From NCBI GenBank assembly GCA_015493635.1, contig WGCU01000056.1:26802-90801 (forward strand): 64,000 bases of DNA, given 5' to 3'. Source of the DNA: Spirochaetaceae bacterium. Lineage in GTDB: Bacteria; Spirochaetota; Spirochaetia; B11-G9. Position numbers and translations under genes: made by a program. The first letter of the stretch is position 1, and each line of letters opens with the position of its first letter. A model generated the notes under the pieces. The model was given only the letters and a program-made list of their open reading frames with translations, searched no databases and was not told the DNA's origin. Shown here one piece after another: positions 55,649-64,000 of this stretch.

Positions 55649-56000
55649 AAATATTCTATCATTTGTATGGACTTCCAATATGGAGAAAACCAGGGCATTC
55701 TATACCGATATCCTTGGGTTTTCTATTGTTTTTGATTCAGACGGGTGGGTTGAATGTGCCATTCCCGGAACACAGAATGCCTTTCTTGCATTGAACCGCT
55801 GGGCGGGAGAGGGAAGGCATCCGGTAAACGAGTACCTTACCCTGAGTGTTGATAATCTGGATGAGTTCAGAAAGAATCTTGAAACAAAGCTCGTTCCCCT
55901 TCAGGGGCCTGTCCGGGAGTTTCCGGAACATGGTATGCGGATGTTTAAGTTTCTCGATCCCGCGGGGAATGTGCTTACTGCCGCAGAAGTGGAAACCTAG
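55632..56000 (+). CDS. VOC-family protein
   Basis: 122 residues from TTG 55632, which has GGAG seven bases upstream; this start lies 17 bases inside the preceding gene, so expression is probably coupled. A glyoxalase-like fold is seen in FVWTSNMEKTRAFYTDILGF and the C-terminal MFKFLDPAGNVLTAAE. Not related closely in motif to the VOC protein at 44 kb. Function unknown; it may be a passenger on the redox operon. Confidence 0.85.
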   Translation: MKQTYKNILSFVWTSNMEKTRAFYTDILGFSIVFDSDGWVECAIPGTQNAFLALNRWAGEGRHPVNEYLTLSVDNLDEFRKNLETKLVPLQGPVREFPEHGMRMFKFLDPAGNVLTAAEVET

Positions 56001-56014
56001 GCGCACGATTACAC

Positions 56015-56599
56015 TTACTTCATAAAATTCTTAATCCCGGTAAGTAGCATCTGTATTGCCATGGTGGTGAGAATCATCCCCATTAGGCGTTCGATTGCCG
56101 TAAGGAACTTCTTGCCGAGAAGAGCGCTTGTTTTTTCAGCAGATACAAGAATGAGGGCGGTTAAACTCCACGCGATAATAAGGGCAGCGAATATCATCCA
56201 CAGTTTCCCCGGATTTCCGGTACTTAAAAGAATTACCATTGTCATGGCAGAAGGACCGGCAACCATCGGCATAGCCAGGGGGACTATCAAAGGATCACTG
56301 CCGAAATCTTCTCCATGGGGCTGTACAGCGGGAGGGAAGATCATTTTCAGGGCGATAAGGAAGAGGATGATCCCTCCGGAAATGCTCAAAGCGGGTTCTG
56401 TTATGTGCATCCCAGAAAGGATGTATTTCCCAAAAAAGAGAAAAAGAATGAGAATTCCAAGGGCGATCAGCATTTCCCGGAAAATAATACGGCTCCGTTT
56501 CGCTGGATCAACCGAGGCAAGTACGGATATAAAGACCGGAATGTTACCGAATGGATCCATAACAAGAATAAGCATAAGGGAGGCGCTGTAGATCGTCAC
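56015..56599 (-). CDS. MarC-family integral membrane protein
   Basis: 194 residues with six hydrophobic segments. The family motif LVMDPFGNIPVFISVLA (about 11-27) and SGGIILFLIALKMIFP are visible. The GTG at 56599 has GGGAGAGGG seven bases upstream and overlaps the stop of the upstream gene as GTGA. Despite the name, no antibiotic-transport role is established for MarC proteins. Confidence 0.9.
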   Translation of the reverse strand: MTIYSASLMLILVMDPFGNIPVFISVLASVDPAKRSRIIFREMLIALGILILFLFFGKYILSGMHITEPALSISGGIILFLIALKMIFPPAVQPHGEDFGSDPLIVPLAMPMVAGPSAMTMVILLSTGNPGKLWMIFAALIIAWSLTALILVSAEKTSALLGKKFLTAIERLMGMILTTMAIQMLLTGIKNFMK

Positions 56600-57597
56600 A
56601 GGGTTACCCTCTCCCATCTGCCTGATTCTGCTGCCCTGAACAATGCTGTAAGAACGGCAGTGTTCCACAACGTATCCTCCAAAGGTACCGGTACTTCGCT
56701 GTCTTCCAACACAGCTTTGGAGAAGGCATCTCCCTGCAGAGTGTACTGATTGCAGACAGGGAGCTCGGTAATTTCCCGATCTTCACTTCGTCCGAAATCC
56801 CCGCCGGTAAGAATTCTTGCAGGCGTATCAGAGGGAGCATTGAAGGGAATTTCTATCTCGAGATGCTTTTTTGTTCCCACCGCAAGCATCCGCTGGAAGG
56901 GAGCGACCTGGGTTGAGCTTATAAACTGGGCCTTCCCGGAAGGAAACTCCAGAAGAGCCGAAGCAAGACGGTCAACCTTGAAGAGTGGATCAGTTTCCAG
57001 AGTAGCGGCTACCCGGGCCGGTTCCTCTTGAAATAAAAATCTGGACGTGTTTACCGGATAGCACCCTATATCCCAAAGACCGCCTCCTCCCATCTCAGGA
57101 GAGTTGCGAATGTTCTCAGGATCGGTATTGTAGTAGCTGAAAAAACCCTGCACAGCTCGCAGCTCGCCGAATTCCGGAGAGCATACCAGCTCCCGGGCCT
57201 TCAGCCACTGGAGGTTTGACCGGACCATAAAGGCTTCGGATATCTTCATCCCGGTTCTGTTACGTACTTGGATGGCTTTTTTTACGTCATCCACTGAAAG
57301 GGCAAAGGGTTTTTCGCAAAGAACGTGCTTCCCCGCTTCCATGGCTTTTATGCTCCATTGAACATGCATATGGTTTGGCAGGGGGATGTACACTGCCTGA
57401 ATGTCAGGGTCTGCCAGCAGCTCTTCGTAGGATCCGTATGCCTTTTCGATTCCCCGTTCCGCGGCTGCCTTCTCCGCTTTTTGCTTATTCCGGGATGCAA
57501 TAGCCGAAATGTGTGAAAATGTTCCCTTCTGCATTGCAGGAATAACATACTTCCGTGCTATTCCCCCTGTTCCCATAACGCCCCAGTTGAGTTTCAT
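56596..57597 (-). CDS. Gfo/Idh/MocA-family NAD(P)-dependent oxidoreductase
   Basis: 333 residues from the ATG at 57597 behind GAGAGG; a frame start 14 codons earlier is rejected. The Rossmann motif GVMGTGGIARKYVIP (about 5-19), the EKPFALS motif (about 94) and a C-terminal beta-sheet domain are typical of this family, which oxidises or isomerises sugars and related polyols. The substrate cannot be inferred. Coupled to the downstream MarC gene. Confidence 0.9.
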   Translation of the reverse strand: MKLNWGVMGTGGIARKYVIPAMQKGTFSHISAIASRNKQKAEKAAAERGIEKAYGSYEELLADPDIQAVYIPLPNHMHVQWSIKAMEAGKHVLCEKPFALSVDDVKKAIQVRNRTGMKISEAFMVRSNLQWLKARELVCSPEFGELRAVQGFFSYYNTDPENIRNSPEMGGGGLWDIGCYPVNTSRFLFQEEPARVAATLETDPLFKVDRLASALLEFPSGKAQFISSTQVAPFQRMLAVGTKKHLEIEIPFNAPSDTPARILTGGDFGRSEDREITELPVCNQYTLQGDAFSKAVLEDSEVPVPLEDTLWNTAVLTALFRAAESGRWERVTL

Positions 57598-57646
57598 GGC
57601 ATGCACCTCTCTATTTGCAGTTTTACGGTTACTTTTCAAAAAACAC

Positions 57647-57674
57647 TTGTATTATACACCAAAAGATATATAAT
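57647..57674 (+). promoter_or_regulatory. Promoter of the probable outer-membrane protein gene
   Basis: TTGTAT (57647-57652), 16-base spacer, TATAAT (57669-57674). The leader of about 27 bases contains AAAGGAG before the ATG. The -10 is a perfect consensus, fitting strong expression. Confidence 0.6.
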
Positions 57675-57707
57675 CAAAGTAATAAAAAATTTAGAAAGGA
57701 GATTCGT

Positions 57708-59453
57708 ATGAAAAAGATTCTATTGATCATTTTGTTTCTTTCCATGGGGGTTTTCGTATTTGCGCAGAATACGGGAATATCGTCTGTTTTGAATACGGTA
57801 AGTGAAGGAGTTTTTACCAACGAGCTTGATGCGGCTGTTTCCGTGGAGGGGCTTTTAAGCAGCGGCCCCGGATTCAGGGATTTGACGCATGATTACCTTT
57901 TTGCCGGGCTGACAAATCTTGAACTGATAGCCCTACAAAGTACTAGCGGTTTCACAATTAGTTCTCCCCTCTGGGCGGGATTTTATAAGGCTGGAGATAA
58001 ACCGTGGTCAGCTTTTGGAGCTTTTATGGCCGACTCCCCTACGGGGAACCAGACTGGCGGGACAATGTACACCCAGGGTACCCCAGTGACTGTTACGAGT
58101 GGTTCAAATACAACGACATACCAATGGAATAATCTCTCATCGACCGTTAAGTATACTGCAAACCGGATTGCTAATGCACTCAGGTTGTCAGGTCAGTATC
58201 TTTTTACTATGGGGGACATGAACAGCGGTGTTTTTATTGATGTTAATCTGTCTGACAGTGACCCCCAGAATTTGAACTATGTAGGGACTGATGTTCATTA
58301 CTACAATTCCGCTACTACAGGGGCTCCTGCTCCCGTCGAGGATTATACTTACGCCAGGACAAGAACCAGCAGGAATAATACTTCTGCTTTTACTGTTGCT
58401 GTTCCTCTCTTTATACCGGGTACCGATTCCAGCCAGATGTTTAATATAAAAACAAAGTTTGATATTACAGACAATTCTAATTCATATTCTGATAGTTACA
58501 GCGGTAGCCCGCATACTGCAATTCTAACAACAACTACTACTGTAGCAAATGATGCAACCCGGCGCTCGTTAGCCGGTGAGCTTGTCGGAGACTATACGTT
58601 GAAGAAAAGAGGGATCTGGGGTAACAATCCCAAGGATCAGCTCTGGATTAAAGGAACTGCTGACGTTACTCTAAACGGAGGAACCTATAGTATCTCTCAT
58701 ATAACGCAGAATATAAGTGCAGCCGGAGGCGGAGCAGCTATTGTATCAGGTACACGGCATGATCAGGAGATCACAACTGATGGTATTTTCGGTATAACAG
58801 GAAAGGTCAGAGGCGGGGCCGGTCATTCCTTCTATTTTGATCTTGGATCCGGAGTTGAGTTCGGTCTTAAACCGGAGGTAGGATTGGAGTATAACCTGGT
58901 GTTACCGGTATCAGTAAAAAACAAAACAACTGTTACCAGTACAGATGGAAATGGCGATGGAGATTTTTCAGATGCTGCCGATACCATACAAACACAGACG
59001 GTAACCTATACAAATTCATCAATAGTTCCGTTAACGGGTACTATCAGCAGTACTGTAATGATTAATGCTGTCTCCTGCAGTATTGGTCTGCCCCTAGCTG
59101 TTACCTTTACTCCTCCCAAATGGCCTATTACTTTTACCCTTGGCAGCAAACCTTCCATCGGTTCTGAAATGGTCTTTACCAACACAAAAACTTCAACTAG
59201 TTCAACGGTTACCTCTGCTGTGGATGGAACAGGAGCTGCATCTGGAGTTACAACAACTGTAAATGCGGTTACTGCAAATGAAACCTCTGTTATGACTACC
59301 GTTTACAGTGTTAGTGCAACCCATAACATTGGATTCTCGATGAAGATAAACGATTCTTTCCGACTGGATGTAAATCTTGATTCAAGTACTTCAGCTTCAG
59401 ATGTTTTTGATTTTAGAGATTTAACTGCCCAGGCAATTATCGCCCTTCCATAG
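57708..59453 (+). CDS. Probable outer-membrane or surface beta-rich protein, family unknown
   Basis: 581 residues from the ATG behind AAAGGAG; a longer frame start 31 codons upstream is rejected. A signal peptide (MKKILLIILFLSMGVFVFAQ) is followed by a threonine- and serine-rich chain with alternating hydrophobic and polar strands, lacking cysteines apart from one. Repeated VTTTVNAV-like and TVSSTV-like stretches and a glycine-aromatic GHSFYFDLGSG segment suggest a beta-barrel. No family is recognised. It has its own strong promoter and terminator, fitting an abundant envelope protein. Confidence 0.8.
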   Translation: MKKILLIILFLSMGVFVFAQNTGISSVLNTVSEGVFTNELDAAVSVEGLLSSGPGFRDLTHDYLFAGLTNLELIALQSTSGFTISSPLWAGFYKAGDKPWSAFGAFMADSPTGNQTGGTMYTQGTPVTVTSGSNTTTYQWNNLSSTVKYTANRIANALRLSGQYLFTMGDMNSGVFIDVNLSDSDPQNLNYVGTDVHYYNSATTGAPAPVEDYTYARTRTSRNNTSAFTVAVPLFIPGTDSSQMFNIKTKFDITDNSNSYSDSYSGSPHTAILTTTTTVANDATRRSLAGELVGDYTLKKRGIWGNNPKDQLWIKGTADVTLNGGTYSISHITQNISAAGGGAAIVSGTRHDQEITTDGIFGITGKVRGGAGHSFYFDLGSGVEFGLKPEVGLEYNLVLPVSVKNKTTVTSTDGNGDGDFSDAADTIQTQTVTYTNSSIVPLTGTISSTVMINAVSCSIGLPLAVTFTPPKWPITFTLGSKPSIGSEMVFTNTKTSTSSTVTSAVDGTGAASGVTTTVNAVTANETSVMTTVYSVSATHNIGFSMKINDSFRLDVNLDSSTSASDVFDFRDLTAQAIIALP

Positions 59454-59462
59454 GTTATCCTA

Positions 59463-59494
59463 TAAGGAGAAGCCCCTTCGGGGGCTTCTCCTTA
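59463..59494 (+). terminator. Terminator-like hairpin after the outer-membrane protein gene
   Basis: A thirteen-base-pair perfect stem AAGGAGAAGCCCC / GGGGCTTCTCCTT closed by a TTCG tetraloop, starting ten bases after the stop. The T-run is short (CTTACTCAG), so it may act partly as an mRNA-protecting hairpin. Confidence 0.7.
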
Positions 59495-59597
59495 CTCAGA
59501 TATTTTATATAACGGTTCTTATTCATCTCGAAGTTTTTCTCTTTATATTTTCTCAGTTCTTAACTATAATACTCATAAAACAAACCAAGGAGATACC

Positions 59598-59933
59598 ATG
59601 TCTGATAAAACAGTTGTGATCATAAGCACTGCCGAGGCAGAGAAGGCCCGGACTGGAATGATGTATGCGGTAAACGCGTTAAAGAAAGGGTGGATGGGAG
59701 ATGTTAAGCTGATCATTTTTGGACCGGCTGAAGAACTGCTCTTGACTGATTCTGTAATGCAGGATTTTCTGCGGCAGTACCAGGAAGAAAAGAAAGATGT
59801 CGTAGCCTGCAAGTTTATCGCTGACAGAGACAGCACTACCGCAAAAATTGAGATCCTTGGCGTAAAGGTGGAGTTTGTCGGTGAGATGATATCCGATCTG
59901 GTAAAAGACGGGTATGTTCCGATGGTCTGGTAA
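59598..59933 (+). CDS. DsrE-family small protein
   Basis: 111 residues with the DsrE/TusD-like fold: strand TVVIISTAE, helix ARTGMMYAVNALKKG, strand VKLIIFGPAEELLL and a C-terminal VKVEFVGEMISDLVKDGYVPMVW. There is one cysteine in the second half (VVACKF), not at the known sulfur-relay position, so persulfide transfer is uncertain. AAGGAG precedes the ATG and a TATAAT box lies at 59565-59570. It is 18 bases before the molybdopterin enzyme gene. Confidence 0.85.
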   Translation: MSDKTVVIISTAEAEKARTGMMYAVNALKKGWMGDVKLIIFGPAEELLLTDSVMQDFLRQYQEEKKDVVACKFIADRDSTTAKIEILGVKVEFVGEMISDLVKDGYVPMVW

Positions 59934-59951
59934 CCACGGAGGATAATCTCT

Positions 59952-62072
59952 ATGGCGGTAAAGATTCCTATTTCCTGCAACAAGGACTGCGGAGGCGGCT
60001 GTGCTTTATCGGCCCATCTGGAAAATGGCCGGATACGGAAAATTACCGACAGCAGTTTCCGGCCGGAGTACATGCGCGGATGCATAAAAGGGTATCGGAT
60101 GGCTGATGCTCTTTACCATCCTGAGCGTCTGAAAAGACCTCTGCTGCGCAAAGGGGAGCGGGGATCGGGTACCTACAAAGAAATTTCCTGGGATGACGCC
60201 CTGGATCTGCTTGCAGAGAAACTCTTCTCTTTTAAGGACAGCTATGGACCGCAGTCCGTTATGAGAATCGGAGGTTCCGGATCCTGCAGGGGAGCTCTCC
60301 ATAATACAGCAGTTCTTACGCAGCGTTTTCTGAGTCTCTATGGCGGATACACGGAAACCACGGGAAATTTTTCCAGTGAAGCGAGCGATTTTGTCAAACC
60401 CTTTATGTTCGGAACGAAATACGTGGGGATTGATGTCAAAACCCTTTTTGAATCAAACCTTGTTATCCTCTGGGGGATGAATCCTGAGGAAACCAGGATG
60501 GGAAGCGAGACCGAGGAGGTATTGAGTGCCGCAGCAGCAAAAGGTGTATCGATTGTCGTAATTGATCCGAGAAAAACTGCTTCTGTACGGCGGTACCGTG
60601 CGAAGTGGTTCCCGGTTCTTCCGGGAACGGATTCTGCTCTGATGCTTGCTCTCCTTTTTGTATTGATACGGGACCTCAGGATAGATGAGGAGTATATCCT
60701 GAGGTACAGCACCGGTTTCAATGGGCTGCGGGATTACGTAACCGGCATTCTTGACGGTGTTCCAAAGGATCCGCTTTGGGCGGAGAGAATCTGCGGTCTT
60801 CCAGCTTCACGCATTGAGGAACTGGCCGGTATGTACTGTGAGGCTAAACCTGCTGCTCTTCTTTCCGGGCTCTCCGTACAGCGGACCATAGGCGGAGAGA
60901 ATACCGACCGCCTCGGTGCAATACTGCAGCTGGCAACAGGGAACTTTGGAATCCCCGGAGGTTCACCCGGCTGCGGTCAGTGGAATAAAATTCCCCCTCC
61001 ACGATGCGGCAGCATGAAAGTACCCACGAATCCCGAAGTCCGCACTGTGCCCGTGTACCGGTGGGCTGACGCGGTTTTGGAGGGAACAGCCGGAGGATAC
61101 CCTTCGGATATCCGGATGCTCTACAACGTGGGAGGGAACTATCTGGGGCAGGGAAGCGATCTTGGTAAAGTACAGGCCGCTTTTCATAAAGTCGATTTTG
61201 TGGTCTCCCATGAGTACTTTATGACCCCTACCGCCTCCTTTTCCGATCTTGTTCTTCCCGTCGCAACCTTTCTTGAGCGGAATGATATTGTCTTTTCCAA
61301 TTCAAAATATCTTTTCTACTCTGCCAAAGCAGCAGAACCGGTGGGAGAATCAAAGAGCGATTACGAAATATTTTCCAGGCTCAGCCGGCGTCTTGGATAT
61401 TGGGAAGCCTTTACCGAATCGAGGACAGAGGAGCAGTGGCTTGATTACTTTCTGGATAACTCCGAGGTGGAGGATCGTGCTGCCTTTAAGAAAACGGGGA
61501 TCTATGCCGCAGAAGAACAGAGTTACATAGGCCTGTCCGGTTTTTTTAAAGATCCTGAAGCAGACCCTTTGAATACCCCTTCCGGAAAGATCGAGATTGC
61601 GCTCGGTTCCTTCCCTGCAATGGGAGGGACGGAGCTTCCGGAGGCAGTAGTAATGGACGTCTCCAGCAGGTATCCTTTGCGGCTCTTTACCCCCCACGAA
61701 AAGTACCGGATTCATTCTCAATTTGACAACATTGAAGGTTTTAGAAGACTGACTGACCGTTTTTTGTGGATAAACCCTGATGATGCGGCGGAAAGAGGAA
61801 TAAAAGACGGTCAGACTGTAACGGTAACAAGTGAGACCGGTGAAATACGGGTAACTGCGAGGGTAACGGAGAATATAATTTCCGGCGCTGTTTCACTAAA
61901 TCAGGGGGGCTGGGTACAGTGGAAGAGGGAAGCAGCAGGCAGTTTCTTTGACAGGAAAACCGACAATCCCAACTTTCTTACCTCTACCGAGCCGACAAAA
62001 CCAAGCAGCGGCTCCCGCACTCATTCCACAGCTGTACAAGTTGAAACAACAATTGACAAAATGTACAAATGA
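59952..62072 (+). CDS. DMSO-reductase-family molybdopterin oxidoreductase
   Basis: 706 residues, with no twin-arginine signal. An N-terminal [4Fe-4S] site uses Cys9, Cys13, Cys17 and Cys44 (CNKDCGGGC and RGCIKG). The MGD-binding and catalytic domains include WDDALDLLA (about 80), TGNFSSEASDF (about 138), where Ser141 or Ser142 is the candidate molybdenum ligand as in DmsA, NMNPEE-like GMNPEETR and a C-terminal FTPHEKYRIHSQFDN. No electron-transfer or membrane subunit is adjacent, so the partner must be soluble. The substrate is unknown; the nearest type is DmsA-like. Confidence 0.9.
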   Translation: MAVKIPISCNKDCGGGCALSAHLENGRIRKITDSSFRPEYMRGCIKGYRMADALYHPERLKRPLLRKGERGSGTYKEISWDDALDLLAEKLFSFKDSYGPQSVMRIGGSGSCRGALHNTAVLTQRFLSLYGGYTETTGNFSSEASDFVKPFMFGTKYVGIDVKTLFESNLVILWGMNPEETRMGSETEEVLSAAAAKGVSIVVIDPRKTASVRRYRAKWFPVLPGTDSALMLALLFVLIRDLRIDEEYILRYSTGFNGLRDYVTGILDGVPKDPLWAERICGLPASRIEELAGMYCEAKPAALLSGLSVQRTIGGENTDRLGAILQLATGNFGIPGGSPGCGQWNKIPPPRCGSMKVPTNPEVRTVPVYRWADAVLEGTAGGYPSDIRMLYNVGGNYLGQGSDLGKVQAAFHKVDFVVSHEYFMTPTASFSDLVLPVATFLERNDIVFSNSKYLFYSAKAAEPVGESKSDYEIFSRLSRRLGYWEAFTESRTEEQWLDYFLDNSEVEDRAAFKKTGIYAAEEQSYIGLSGFFKDPEADPLNTPSGKIEIALGSFPAMGGTELPEAVVMDVSSRYPLRLFTPHEKYRIHSQFDNIEGFRRLTDRFLWINPDDAAERGIKDGQTVTVTSETGEIRVTARVTENIISGAVSLNQGGWVQWKREAAGSFFDRKTDNPNFLTSTEPTKPSSGSRTHSTAVQVETTIDKMYK

Positions 62073-62080
62073 GATATAAT
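62053..62080 (+). promoter_or_regulatory. Consensus promoter of the DUF4143 gene, leaderless
   Basis: TTGACA (62053-62058), 16-base spacer, TATAAT (62075-62080): both hexamers are perfect. Then TAATCC and the ATG at 62087. It begins inside the last codons of the molybdopterin gene. No Shine-Dalgarno. Confidence 0.75.
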
Positions 62081-62086
62081 TAATCC

Positions 62087-63250
62087 ATGATAGACAGACA
62101 AGTTGAATCTGAAATTGAACTACTGAAAAATGAATTCCCCATACTAGCAATTTTGGGTCCCCGGCAATCCGGGAAAACGACTCTTGCAAAGAAAATGTTC
62201 CCGGAATATGAGTATGTGTCCCTTGAGGATTATGACGTAAATGAGTATGCGGAAAATGATCCAAGAGGCTTTCTAAACAGATACAGTGAAAACGTAATAT
62301 TTGATGAAATACAGAGGAACCCCCGGATAATCAGCTACTTGCAGACCCATGTAGATGCATTGGGGAAGAATGGGAAAATAGTAGTTACGGGTTCTCAAAA
62401 CTTTCTTTTAATGGAAAAGATAAGCCAGTCACTAGCGGGGCGTGTCGGAATAACAAAACTGTTGCCGTTTTCGGTTGAAGAAATAAAGCACCTGAAAAAG
62501 AAAAAAGATGAGATTATATTCAGCGGATTATATCCCAGAATATATGATCAGGATATCAGGCCTGGAACGTTCTATAAAAATTACATAACAACATACATAG
62601 AAAAAGATGTCCGGCTATTAAAAAATATTACAAAACTGGATGTCTTTGTTACGTTTATGAAGATTTTGGCGGGCAGAACAGGGCAGGAACTTAATTACAA
62701 ATCTATCGGAGAAGATTGCGGAGTTTCACATGCTACCATAATGGAGTGGATTTCGGTTTTGGAAGCAAGTTTTATCATATACCGATTGAGACCATACTAC
62801 AAAAATTACAACAAAAGGTTGGTCAAATCACCAAAATTATATTTTATTGATACAGGTTTGGTGTGCAGCTTACTGGGGATAAGAAAAAAGGAAGAGCTTG
62901 ATTATCACTTTTTAAAGGGCAGTATATTTGAAACATTTGTAGTAACTGAAATCCTGAAAGCCGGTTATAATACGGGGGGAAATTTTGAAATATACTTCTG
63001 GAGGGATAATCACAAAAAGGAGATAGATATCATTATAGACTTTGGGAATAAAATGTATGGACTGGAGATTAAATCAAGTGAAACAATAAGTGAAAAGTAC
63101 TTTGACGGTCTTAAGTACTGGAGGGAGCTGACAGGTACGGAAAAAGAAGATCTATACCTTGTCTATGGCGGCAGAGATAATCTCATCAGAAACGGGATGA
63201 ACGTCGTTTCCTGGGATAATATCTATGATGGAATTATAGCCGGGAGATAG
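62087..63250 (+). CDS. DUF4143-type AAA ATPase
   Basis: 387 residues. Walker A GPRQSGKTTLAKK (about 20-32), Walker B VIFDEIQRNP (about 67), sensor VVTGSQNFLL, then the DUF4143 C-terminal part (about 180-340) with a winged-helix-like ISVLEASFIIYRLRPYY and a nuclease-like DIIIDFGNKMYGLEIKSS motif (about 315), resembling PD-(D/E)XK. Such proteins occur as scattered, often transferred, genes of unknown role. Base composition is AT-rich against the upstream gene. Leaderless start. Confidence 0.9.
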   Translation: MIDRQVESEIELLKNEFPILAILGPRQSGKTTLAKKMFPEYEYVSLEDYDVNEYAENDPRGFLNRYSENVIFDEIQRNPRIISYLQTHVDALGKNGKIVVTGSQNFLLMEKISQSLAGRVGITKLLPFSVEEIKHLKKKKDEIIFSGLYPRIYDQDIRPGTFYKNYITTYIEKDVRLLKNITKLDVFVTFMKILAGRTGQELNYKSIGEDCGVSHATIMEWISVLEASFIIYRLRPYYKNYNKRLVKSPKLYFIDTGLVCSLLGIRKKEELDYHFLKGSIFETFVVTEILKAGYNTGGNFEIYFWRDNHKKEIDIIIDFGNKMYGLEIKSSETISEKYFDGLKYWRELTGTEKEDLYLVYGGRDNLIRNGMNVVSWDNIYDGIIAGR

Positions 63251-63284
63251 TGCAACACCCTCTCCACAGCTGTCTAGGTATATT

Positions 63285-63833
63285 TTATTCTTTGAAATAT
63301 GATTCTATCTTTTCTTTGAGTGCATCTTCCACATCAAAAAGGTTTGAATATAAACCTCTTGCTGACTCTGTATAAACGATCTGGGAGGTTTCAGTTTCTA
63401 TCAAACGGCAGGTAATTTTTATCTGATCACCTATCTTGCTCATACTTCCCAAAAGAATATATTTTGCTCCAAGTAATTTTCCGGCTTGCAGCGAATAATC
63501 TTCATCAGTAAGGCCGCTCATGGATAACTTTATCTCTTTCATTGCCTTATCAAGTTCTTGCCGTTCAACAGGTTTAACCAACCCTCCCTTTGCAAACCCG
63601 GCAGCTAAATCATTTGGTATCTCTGTAGAAAGGAAATGAAACGATTTATCTTTGGCAAGGATGGAAAAATCGGAGATAGCAACGTATGCTGATTTTCCGT
63701 TAAACTTTTCTTCGGATTCAGTTTCTATTGTCTTTTTCTCCTGAAGACCTTTATCTGTTACCGGATGGTTAGTTGTTTTACAACTGATAGATAACAATAC
63801 TATTATAGTCCCCATAACAAGAAATTTCTTCAT
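63285..63833 (-). CDS. LpoB/CsgG-like lipoprotein
   Basis: 182 residues with a lipoprotein signal ending in lipobox ISC near residue 18. The mature domain (about 45-182) has the AYVAISDFS opening, the helix PVERQELDKAMKE and LLGAKYILLGSMSKIGDQIKITCRLIETET, the pattern of the CsgG / LpoB (penicillin-binding protein activator) fold. It may link the outer membrane or envelope to peptidoglycan synthesis. AAGGAAGGA precedes the ATG. Confidence 0.82.
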   Translation of the reverse strand: MKKFLVMGTIIVLLSISCKTTNHPVTDKGLQEKKTIETESEEKFNGKSAYVAISDFSILAKDKSFHFLSTEIPNDLAAGFAKGGLVKPVERQELDKAMKEIKLSMSGLTDEDYSLQAGKLLGAKYILLGSMSKIGDQIKITCRLIETETSQIVYTESARGLYSNLFDVEDALKEKIESYFKE

Positions 63834-64000
63834 CGTTTTATCCTTCCTTTATGTTGATTCCCGCGCCCAAATTAAATAAAGAGAGATAATTTCCCGAAAA
63901 GAATTCTTGTAGAAGAATTTGAAAAGGGAGGATAAACCGGGAAAAAGGTACGAGTTAGAGCTCTGCTTATTCCCGGCTTACCCAAAATAATACTACTCAA
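63834..64000. other. Right-hand end without a recognised gene
   Basis: 167 AT-rich bases with the upstream region of the LpoB-like gene. I see no complete open reading frame, tRNA or clear promoter here; the window may end before the next gene. Confidence 0.5.

Overview
The window reads as ordinary bacterial chromosome of mid GC content, most probably from a free-living or host-associated anaerobic spirochaete. No ribosomal RNA is present, so this rests on gene content: a RarA protein fused to a C-terminal extra domain, FecR-type envelope proteins without FecI or FecA, many small lipoproteins, a single RXKD-type RelA/SpoT protein, and iron-sulfur and flavin redox enzymes. The assignment is an inference. 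There is no CRISPR array, insertion sequence or prophage.

Layout. 1-7.9 kb, mostly minus strand: the 5' end of a CobD-like aminotransferase coupled to oligoendopeptidase F and RdgB, a sigma-like orphan, a hybrid GAF/PAS histidine kinase and a DHH phosphoesterase (NrnA). 7.9-13.5 kb: the proteostasis operon tig-clpP-clpX-lon. 13.5-14.2 kb: five tRNA genes (His, Arg, Lys, Leu, Gly), with a copy of the tRNA-Arg 3' end downstream of that gene. 14.3-21.2 kb: the rarA fusion, isocitrate dehydrogenase, an unknown P-loop protein, a Bax-inhibitor-1 protein, a structured non-coding element and a 519-residue protein of unknown family. 21.2-23.7 kb: three genes matching the anaerobic homocysteine-forming set known from methanogens, interrupted by a structured repeat. 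23.8-27.2 kb: a receiver protein and a four-gene envelope cluster. 27.2-36.2 kb: a flavoprotein pair, HflX, exonuclease I, YchF and a ferredoxin-tailed aldo/keto reductase. 36.2-40.8 kb: prfA-prmC-rsh and a rhomboid protease. 40.8-46.6 kb: tRNA-Arg(CCG), a second copy of the repeat, katG with a PerR-like regulator, a PpiC isomerase, thioredoxin and a TetR regulator. 46.7-50.5 kb: N-acetylglutamate synthase and a complete ECF biotin transporter led by a receiver protein. 50.6-64 kb: nicotinamidase, a three-subunit flavin/iron-sulfur complex resembling the Sporomusa-type (Stn) bifurcating transhydrogenase, MarC, a Gfo/Idh oxidoreductase, a probable outer-membrane protein, a DsrE protein with a molybdopterin oxidoreductase, a DUF4143 ATPase and an LpoB-like lipoprotein.

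The genes suggest a fermentative or anaerobic metabolism: NAD(P)H/ferredoxin balancing, molybdopterin chemistry and ferredoxin-linked homocysteine synthesis, with added peroxide defence (KatG, PerR-like, thioredoxin). Two patterns cut across the annotation. Several genes lacking a Shine-Dalgarno sequence have a sigma-70-like promoter whose -10 hexamer ends six bases before the ATG, which predicts leaderless mRNAs. A 160-bp repeat with a terminal stem and three internal hairpins occurs twice in transcribed orientation, with compensatory base changes between the copies. Many starts were moved from the longest reading frame to internal ATG, GTG or TTG codons preceded by good Shine-Dalgarno sequences.
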